A stretch of DNA of 12,355 nucleotides from Clostridia bacterium (lineage in GTDB: Bacteria > Bacillota > Clostridia > Oscillospirales > CAG-272), in NCBI GenBank assembly GCA_017457465.1, contig JAFTHJ010000025.1, positions 1 through 12,355 on the forward strand, in the 5' to 3' direction. This document shows positions 7,985-12,355 of the stretch, piece after piece. The position numbers and the translations under genes are program-made. The notes below the pieces were generated by a model that saw only the letters and a program-made list of their open reading frames with translations, was not told where the DNA came from and ran no database searches. The number at the start of each line of letters is the position of its first letter. Position 1 is the stretch's first letter.

Positions 7985-8013
7985 CGCGCAGAGTCGCGCG
8001 GAACGGAGAAAAA

Positions 8014-8433
8014 ATGAAGATACTTGTTATAAACGGGCCTAATCTCAATATGCTGGGAATAAGAGAGCCCGGAATATACGGCGACAGAAGCTTTGCCGCA
8101 CTCGAAAAATTCATAAAGGACTCGGCAGCGGAGCTGAACATTGAGGTATCTCTCTTTCAGTCCAATCACGAGGGTGAGATTGTAGATGTGATACAGTCAG
8201 CATACGGAGTTTTTGACGGTATCGTAATAAACCCCGCGGCATATACCCACACGAGCGTGGCTATTCTCGACGCCCTTAAGGCAGTCGGACTCCCTACCGT
8301 CGAGGTGCATCTTTCCGACATCAATTCACGCGAGGAATTCAGACGCTTCTCATATGTCTCCCTTGCCGCCAAGAAAACTATCTGCGGGATGGGCTTTGAC
8401 GGATACCGCGAAGCACTCGAATATTTCTGCTGA
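8014..8433 (+). CDS. aroQ: type II 3-dehydroquinate dehydratase
   Basis: A 139-residue small flavodoxin-like enzyme, usual length for the type II family, normally a dodecamer. It dehydrates 3-dehydroquinate to 3-dehydroshikimate. Motifs in order: INGPNLNMLG (6-15), catalytic Tyr22 in the mobile loop preceded by Arg17, FQSNHEG (48-54), INPAAYTHTSVAI (72-84), VEVHLSDI (96-103, His99) and REEFRRFS (106-113). The frame is open upstream to TTG 7981, but ATG 8014 is preferred because GGAG (8005-8008) precedes it and the family N-terminus starts exactly here. It is the last gene of the operon, 29 bases after aroE-aroK, the widest junction in the series, and is followed by a strong terminator. Confidence 0.96.
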   Translation: MKILVINGPNLNMLGIREPGIYGDRSFAALEKFIKDSAAELNIEVSLFQSNHEGEIVDVIQSAYGVFDGIVINPAAYTHTSVAILDALKAVGLPTVEVHLSDINSREEFRRFSYVSLAAKKTICGMGFDGYREALEYFC

Positions 8434-8450
8434 TAAAACAAATAACATAA

Positions 8451-8489
8451 AATCTCCCACAGACCGCAGTCTGTGGGAGATTATTTTTT
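8451..8489 (+). terminator. rho-independent terminator of the aromatic operon, probably bidirectional
   Basis: Perfect 13-bp stem, AATCTCCCACAGA (8451-8463) with TCTGTGGGAGATT (8470-8482), and loop CCGCAG (a further C-G pair is possible). On the plus strand it is followed by a run of six T (8484-8489), 18 bases after the aroQ stop. Read on the minus strand it directly follows the stop codon of the convergent gene (8490-8488), and the sequence beyond it is moderately T-rich with interruptions. It should therefore end the aromatic operon strongly and the opposing transcript less strongly. Confidence 0.93.
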
Positions 8490-10071
8490 AATCATATATT
8501 TTCAGTGAAGCGTATTCATATTCCGCTATATTGTTTTTCTCTTCCACGCAATCGCTCACCGAGCAATCGTGGCGAGATAAATACATGGCAAGTGTCGGCA
8601 AATTCTTTGAAGTGTCATAAAGATTCAGGCGCTCCGCACACTCAATCGAGACACCGAATACAGCATCAACATTGGCTTCAAAATTGCTCTTTATTATAAG
8701 TGTTTTCCCGCTCTCGGCTTCGGCAAGTGCGTTTATCCGCGCCGCCATAGCTATAGCCGAGCTTATATCGGCTCTGTCGTTCGGTATTACTTCCATAACG
8801 GAAATCTCTGTATCGGTAGGCTTTATCCTGTACCTTGCCGTAACAAGCTCTCCCTCTGTCAGTGACAAAGTCTCAACACAAGGCTCGGATAAAAGCGTTG
8901 ATGGATACATATGATAAACGCCGCTGTCTTCGTCTCCTGCTACTCTGACCTTTATGTAATCAGCACCCGCCGCCTGACATATCCCATTGGACGAGGTCTC
9001 CGATATTCCGTAAACCGATATAAAATCGGCAGAATATGCGCGTATGCTTTCCGCGACAGAATTCACTTGAGCAATACTTAACTGCGACTCAAACGGATAT
9101 ACCGAGAGGACAGAAAGCTCCGAGCTTATAAAGGTAAATTTCATAGCCTCGCTTATAAGAATATCCGAACTGCCGCTTTTGTCGGTTGCGCACAGTGCGC
9201 CCAAAAGACGCTCTGCCGCCAGTTGGTAACCGAAAGTATTTTCGGCGGCAATAGCTATTCCCGTCGGGTATGAAAATATTCCCGCCTCGTTATCCCCAAC
9301 AGAGATACTCAAACGCAAAAAATTATTGCTCTCTCCGATATAAATTGCTCTAGTACTGTCCGATACCTCCGAGCATTCCTTTATCCTCAAATAATATCCC
9401 GCTCTCTCGGAAAGAGAATCTCTGAACGACAGTGCGATGTCACAGGAAGCCGATACGGATTTGTCGTATAAAAGAGTGTAATCACAAAGCTCAAAGCCGT
9501 TAAGTGTTATTTTTTCTATACTGTACTCTCCACGGTAAAAATAAGAGGTGTCCGCGCTCATAAACAGCTCAATGTCGGCATAATTGACAACGTCCTTTGT
9601 GAATTTATCTATTGCGGAGAGTGTAGCTCTCTCGCACAGACCTCCCACAACAATAGCCTCGCCCGAATATCCGTAACCGAAATCCTCGGCGCGATATCCG
9701 CGAAAAAAGCTTTGGCTCTCACCTCGCGAGGTGTCTCCTATCAGTATCTCACGGTCCTCTTTACCGATATCGGCATCCTCGTGGTCGTAAAACAAATCGG
9801 TCTCTGTCTCGGTATTCTCCCCGATTTTATACGCCAACTTCTCCGCCGCCTCATAAAGCTCCGAGGAGCTGCTTGACGGAATAATTATCACGTACCGCTC
9901 CGCAGCTTTTTCACGCCCATCAAGCTCTTCCTGAAGGTCTGCTAAAATGTCATCGTAATAGTCATCCTCATCCTTATGTGAACAAGCACAGAACACAAAA
10001 ATCAATAATACCAAGCTCAACGCAAGTAAAATTAATATGTGTATTTTATGTCTGAAATTATCTGTAATCAA
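8488..10071 (-). CDS. secreted or lipid-anchored protein: tandem alpha/beta modules plus degenerate EEP-like domain
   Basis: A 527-residue protein of unknown function. Residues 10-30 form a hydrophobic export segment ending FCAC; Cys30 could be a lipoprotein cysteine, but Phe at -3 makes the lipobox imperfect. Acidic residues follow (33-50). Residues about 58-172 (VIIIPSSSSSELYEAAEKLA, ILIGDT, AIVVGG) and about 178-292 (TLLYDK, AIYIGES, GIAIAAE, AERLL) look like two copies of an alpha/beta module resembling the N-terminal domain of extracellular glycosidases. Residues about 315-527 follow the endonuclease/exonuclease/phosphatase order of elements, yet catalytic motifs are replaced: LQEV by SVYGIS, GDFN by KSNF, the terminal DH by EY. 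The start is TTG 10071, with GGAG (10081-10078) six bases upstream and no ATG near. It overlaps the yigZ end by 14 bases. Existence as a gene is secure; domain assignment is inference from pattern only. Confidence 0.8.
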   Translation of the reverse strand: MITDNFRHKIHILILLALSLVLLIFVFCACSHKDEDDYYDDILADLQEELDGREKAAERYVIIIPSSSSSELYEAAEKLAYKIGENTETETDLFYDHEDADIGKEDREILIGDTSRGESQSFFRGYRAEDFGYGYSGEAIVVGGLCERATLSAIDKFTKDVVNYADIELFMSADTSYFYRGEYSIEKITLNGFELCDYTLLYDKSVSASCDIALSFRDSLSERAGYYLRIKECSEVSDSTRAIYIGESNNFLRLSISVGDNEAGIFSYPTGIAIAAENTFGYQLAAERLLGALCATDKSGSSDILISEAMKFTFISSELSVLSVYPFESQLSIAQVNSVAESIRAYSADFISVYGISETSSNGICQAAGADYIKVRVAGDEDSGVYHMYPSTLLSEPCVETLSLTEGELVTARYRIKPTDTEISVMEVIPNDRADISSAIAMAARINALAEAESGKTLIIKSNFEANVDAVFGVSIECAERLNLYDTSKNLPTLAMYLSRHDCSVSDCVEEKNNIAEYEYASLKIYD

Positions 10072-10687
10072 ACCTCTCTCCGTCCTTTATGGGAAGATAT
10101 TTTCCGAATGATATCTCCGATATTTTCGGTATTAATTTATCGGCAACACCCGTCTTTACGGCAAAGACTATCTTTACGTCCGCTTCAAAAACGGTGTCGT
10201 CGATGAGCGCTCCGTAAGAGGATAGAAGAGGTAAAAACTTCTGATATTCCGAATATCCGCAATTCAGCGAAAAAACCTCGTATTTCTCATAGGTAATTAT
10301 ATTAGCCGCCTCAAGAGCTATCTTCGCTCCGTGCGCGTAGGCTCTCACAAGTCCACCCGCGCCAAGCAAAATTCCGCCAAAATATCTGGTCACAACCACG
10401 CATACACCGTCAACACCGCTTTTTCTTATCGTGTCAAGCACGGGCATACCCGCGGTTCCCTGCGGCTCTCCGTCGTCAGAATATTTCGCGACTCTGCCGC
10501 CCTCAAGCAGATAGGCAAATACATTGTGAGTAGCATCCATATGCTCCCGCTTTTTCTGCTTGACGAACTCCATAGCCTCCTCGGCGCTCTTGACAGGCTT
10601 TGCGTATCCTATAAAGAGCGATCTGCGCTCCTCGAACTCGGCAGATGCCTCGCGCTCGACAGTAGTATAGTAATTATTTTCGCTCAA
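10058..10687 (-). CDS. yigZ: YigZ / IMPACT family protein
   Basis: A 209-residue cytosolic protein of the UPF0029 (IMPACT) family. The N-terminal domain shows FVKQKKREHMDATHNVFAY (41-59), SDDGEPQGTAGMPVLD (70-85) and VVVTRYFGGILLGAGGLVRAY (97-117), the hallmark segments; a DUF1949-like C-terminal domain occupies about 135-200. Bacterial members are poorly characterised. Eukaryotic IMPACT acts in translational control through Gcn1; a role in translation here is suggested mainly by the neighbouring hflX. The frame extends to an ATG at 10705, but a full AGGAGG (10700-10695) lies downstream of that ATG and seven bases before TTG 10687, so I take the TTG start. It begins 20 bases after the hflX stop and overlaps the next gene by 14 bases, implying one transcript. 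Confidence 0.93.
   Translation of the reverse strand: MSENNYYTTVEREASAEFEERRSLFIGYAKPVKSAEEAMEFVKQKKREHMDATHNVFAYLLEGGRVAKYSDDGEPQGTAGMPVLDTIRKSGVDGVCVVVTRYFGGILLGAGGLVRAYAHGAKIALEAANIITYEKYEVFSLNCGYSEYQKFLPLLSSYGALIDDTVFEADVKIVFAVKTGVADKLIPKISEISFGKYLPIKDGERFDYR
10078..10081 (-). promoter_or_regulatory. ribosome binding site for the TTG start at 10071
   Basis: GGAG on the minus strand, six bases before TTG 10071, within the last codons of yigZ. It supports the unusual start codon and coupled translation of the two genes. Confidence 0.7.
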
Positions 10688-10694
10688 ACCGCTC

Positions 10695-10700
10695 CCTCCT
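10695..10700 (-). promoter_or_regulatory. ribosome binding site that fixes the yigZ start
   Basis: AGGAGG on the minus strand, seven bases before TTG 10687. It sits inside the frame if the upstream ATG (10705) were used, which argues against that ATG. Confidence 0.85.
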
Positions 10701-10707
10701 TTCATTA

Positions 10708-12015
10708 TCAGTCAAAATCTTCCTCGTCCGTATTGTCAATGTCGCCGTCAACGGCGTATTTTCTCATAAGTCCCCTTGCCTTGGCATCAGCCAGTGCCGT
10801 TACCGTGATAGCCTCGGCACCGTATTCCACCGCCTCGACAGTCGCGTTCTTATAAAGAATATTTAGTGCTCCCGCGTCACTGTTCGGAATCGAATAAGTC
10901 ACTCTCTTTTTGCCGTCAAGCACAAGCTCCTCTATCTTTGATACAAGCAGGTTTATTCCCTGACCTGTCTTCGCTGATATATAGACCACATTGTTCGAGT
11001 CGGAATGTCTGCCAACACCCGCAAACTCGGCAACTCCGAGGTCACACTTGTTGAAAACATATATCGTCGGCTTCCCACCCGCGCCAAGCTCGGAAAGCAG
11101 ATTTTCCGTTACCTCAAGCCTTGTGCGGAACTCGGGGTCGGACGCGTCAATAATTATCAGCAGAATGTCTGCATAACACGCCTCCTCAAGGGTTGAACGA
11201 AAGGCGCTTATCAGATGGTGAGGAAGCTTGTTTATAAAGCCTACCGTGTCGGTAAGAAGTATTCTCTCACCGCAAGGAAGCTCGTATTTTCTCGTAGTCG
11301 GGTCAAGAGTGGCAAAAAGCTTGTCCTCGGCAAGTATACCCGCATCGGTCATTCTGTTAAGCAGCGTGGATTTTCCCGCGTTTGTATATCCGACAATAGC
11401 TATCTTCGGGAGTCCGCTCCTGTCGCGCGAGACTCGCATAGTGCTTCTGTTTTTCTCCATCTCGGCAATCTGTGCCTCAAGAGCGACTATTCGCCGCCGC
11501 ATATGCCTCCTGTCGGATTCGAGCTTCGACTCACCGGGACCTCTGGTACCTATTCCGCCGCCGAGTCTCGACATATCGACTCCGTGTCCCGCAAGTCTTG
11601 GCGCGGTATACTTGAGCTGGGCGAGCTCAACCTGAAGCTTTCCCTCTCCGCTGACCGCGTGAAGAGCGAATATATCAAGTATCAGAATAGAGCGGTCAAT
11701 AACTCTGACCTTCTCTCCCACAATATCCTCTATATTTCTTATCTGCGACGGTGAGAGGTCGCAGTCAAACACCACAAGATTGGCGTCATTACAAGCGCAG
11801 ATGTAAGCAAGTTCCGCCGCCTTTCCGCTTCCTATAAGCGTTCTCGGGTCGGGGGTGTCCTTGTTCTGCGTCAGCCTTGCGATAGTCTCTCCGCCGGCGG
11901 TGTCGAGTAAGCGCTCAAGCTCGTCAAGGCTTTTTGAAACATCCTCCTCACTCTCGTTGCGGCTCACTATCCCCACAAGCACGGCTCTGTCGCAAATTTT
12001 TTCACCTATATCCAT
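10708..12015 (-). CDS. hflX: GTPase HflX
   Basis: A 435-residue ribosome-associated GTPase; in other bacteria HflX binds the 50S subunit and splits stalled or hibernating ribosomes. The N-terminal HflX domain (about 10-190) contains DPRTLIGSGKAAEL (56-69) and the glycine-rich RLGGGIGTRGPGESKLE (150-166), followed by a helical segment. The G domain (about 203-370) has G1 GYTNAGKST (209-217), G2 ATLDPT (235-240), G3 DTVGF (256-260), G4 NKCD (322-325) and G5 SAK (347-349). A small C-terminal domain and an acidic tail (DIDNTDEEDFD) follow. ATG 12015 is chosen because GGAGG (12024-12020) precedes it, a promoter lies just upstream, and homology begins there. The frame continues to 12186, but that part is Cys-rich, runs through the promoter and has no family features. 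It is the first gene of the minus-strand unit. Confidence 0.96.
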   Translation of the reverse strand: MDIGEKICDRAVLVGIVSRNESEEDVSKSLDELERLLDTAGGETIARLTQNKDTPDPRTLIGSGKAAELAYICACNDANLVVFDCDLSPSQIRNIEDIVGEKVRVIDRSILILDIFALHAVSGEGKLQVELAQLKYTAPRLAGHGVDMSRLGGGIGTRGPGESKLESDRRHMRRRIVALEAQIAEMEKNRSTMRVSRDRSGLPKIAIVGYTNAGKSTLLNRMTDAGILAEDKLFATLDPTTRKYELPCGERILLTDTVGFINKLPHHLISAFRSTLEEACYADILLIIIDASDPEFRTRLEVTENLLSELGAGGKPTIYVFNKCDLGVAEFAGVGRHSDSNNVVYISAKTGQGINLLVSKIEELVLDGKKRVTYSIPNSDAGALNILYKNATVEAVEYGAEAITVTALADAKARGLMRKYAVDGDIDNTDEEDFD

Positions 12016-12019
12016 AAAA

Positions 12020-12024
12020 CCTCC
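12020..12024 (-). promoter_or_regulatory. ribosome binding site of hflX
   Basis: GGAGG on the minus strand, four bases before ATG 12015. The spacing is short but the match is strong; it decides against the longer upstream frame. Confidence 0.75.
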
Positions 12025-12054
12025 ATCAAGGCAATAATCTTTACATACACAGTT

Positions 12055-12083
12055 ATGATACCATATTAACTCATATTTTTCAA
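12055..12083 (-). promoter_or_regulatory. sigma-A-type promoter for hflX-yigZ and the downstream gene
   Basis: On the minus strand a -35 box TTGAAA (12083-12078), a 17-base AT-rich spacer and a -10 box TATCAT (12060-12055). Transcription would start near 12048, giving a leader of about 33 bases before the hflX ATG. Each box differs from consensus by one base and the spacing is optimal. No operator-like palindrome was noticed. Confidence 0.8.
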
Positions 12084-12156
12084 TAGATTGCAGACAAATA
12101 TACCCTCTTTTTTGACATTTACAGAGCAAAAATGACCTGCAAGTATTCTTCTCGCA

Positions 12157-12183
12157 AAGATCCTTCGCTTCGCTCGAGGATGA
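12157..12183. repeat. short imperfect palindrome resembling a dispersed intergenic repeat
   Basis: ATCCT and AGGAT arms (12160-12164 and 12177-12181) with an inner CG/CG pairing and one bulged T enclose the loop CTTCGCT, followed by GATGACA. I recall similar GATCCTTCG...GGATGACA elements scattered between genes in gut Bacillota genomes. Only one copy is in the window, so repeat status is from memory, not shown here. Confidence 0.5.
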
Positions 12184-12210
12184 CACGGCGGGAAATTAGC
12201 CAAACAAGTA

Positions 12211-12258
12211 CAATAAAAAACAACAATCGACGGTACGCAAGTGTCCGTCGATTGTTTT
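12211..12258 (-). terminator. hairpin terminator, probably for a minus-strand gene right of the window
   Basis: Perfect 12-bp stem, AACAATCGACGG (12222-12233) with CCGTCGATTGTT (12245-12256). The 11-base apex could close further as AC-GCAA-GT with a GNRA-type tetraloop. On the minus strand it is followed by a run of six T (complement of 12215-12220); on the plus strand only four T follow. Direction and position upstream of the hflX promoter suggest it ends a leftward transcript entering from the right and insulates hflX. Confidence 0.75.
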
Positions 12259-12299
12259 CCTCAGAGAAAAGACCACGAGATACAGATCATAATACGGTT

Positions 12300-12355
12300 A
12301 CCGCCTCAAACCTTTTGCTTTAAAAGGTTTGGAAGGGGCTCGGGGAAACCTTTCC
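12300..12355. repeat. palindrome and partial repeat-like segment at the right edge
   Basis: AAACCTTTT (12308-12316), loop GCTTT, and AAAAGGTTT (12322-12330) form a 9-bp palindrome. A further AAACCTTT follows at 12346-12353 after a GGGGCTCGGGG tract, and the element appears to continue beyond the window. Similar AAAGGTTT/CCCCGAGCCCC segments occur, to my recollection, as dispersed non-coding repeats in Clostridia. With no second full copy here I cannot prove repetition. Confidence 0.45.

Larger units (their letters stand above)
12084..12355. other. non-coding right end
   Basis: No gene is supported here. Open frames that cross it (12132-12323 plus, and the upstream extension of the hflX frame) have no recognisable protein features or ribosome binding sites and run through palindromes. 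Apart from the repeat-like palindromes and the hairpin listed separately, I see nothing in it. Confidence 0.7.

Noticed and set aside
7981..8013. TTG start extending AroQ by 11 residues
   Set aside because: The extension is not part of the family N-terminus, and GGAG at 8005-8008 would lie inside it.
11215..11754. Open frame of 179 codons on the plus strand inside hflX
   Set aside because: It is antisense to the conserved G domain of hflX, with no protein features of its own.
12016..12186. 57-residue N-terminal extension of hflX
   Set aside because: It is Cys-rich, has no HflX family features, and spans the promoter (12055-12083) and part of a repeat; the GGAGG at 12020-12024 supports ATG 12015.
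12132..12323. Small plus-strand open frame at the right end
   Set aside because: It crosses both palindromes and the hairpin terminator, is basic and low in family-like features, and has no ribosome binding site.
1..12355. CRISPR array, transfer RNA, ribosomal RNA, insertion sequence or prophage gene
   Set aside because: No regularly spaced direct repeats, cloverleaf, rRNA-like stretch, transposase or integrase motif was seen on either strand.

Overview
The window reads as a chromosomal segment of a Bacillota bacterium, most likely a gut-type member of the Clostridia. This rests on tightly packed co-directional genes, strong AGGAGG-type ribosome binding sites, the local protein variants (for example an EPSP synthase with an ESGST substrate loop and a chorismate synthase with GGGHFSGR), and a hflX-yigZ pair. 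No mobile element, phage gene, CRISPR array or RNA gene was seen. The assignment comes from recalled family features, not from a database search.

Region 1 (1 to about 8490, plus strand) is one long aromatic amino acid operon: the 3' end of aroF, then tyrA, aroB, aroA, aroC, an MFS transporter gene, pheA, a fused aroE-aroK, and aroQ, closed by a strong hairpin terminator at 8451-8489. Junctions are between a 4-base overlap and a 29-base gap, so the genes are very probably co-transcribed and often translationally coupled. Together they encode all seven shikimate steps (DAHP synthase, dehydroquinate synthase, dehydroquinase, shikimate dehydrogenase, shikimate kinase, EPSP synthase, chorismate synthase) and both branch enzymes: prephenate dehydrogenase toward tyrosine and chorismate mutase/prephenate dehydratase toward phenylalanine. 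Only the final aminotransferase is not in view. The operon promoter and any leader lie left of the window.

Region 2 (8488 to 12083, minus strand) is convergent with region 1. A clear sigma-A-type promoter (TTGAAA, 17-base spacer, TATCAT) drives hflX (ribosome-associated GTPase), then yigZ (IMPACT family), then a 527-residue secreted or membrane-anchored protein. The last looks like two copies of an alpha/beta module followed by a degenerate endonuclease/exonuclease/phosphatase (EEP) domain. Both yigZ and this gene appear to start at TTG. The two convergent units share the terminator at 8451-8489.

Region 3 (12084 to 12355) has no gene I can support. It holds a short imperfect palindrome resembling dispersed repeats of gut Bacillota, a 12-bp perfect hairpin with a T-run on the minus strand (probable terminator of a gene to the right), and an AAACCTTTT palindrome that appears to run off the window as part of another repeat.

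Most of the window is ordinary biosynthesis and housekeeping. The points most worth a second look are the fused AroE-AroK with a shortened cofactor-binding half, the uncharacterised transporter inside the operon, the altered signature of the chorismate synthase, and the secreted protein with an apparently dead nuclease-like fold. I did not find a convincing new multi-gene system.
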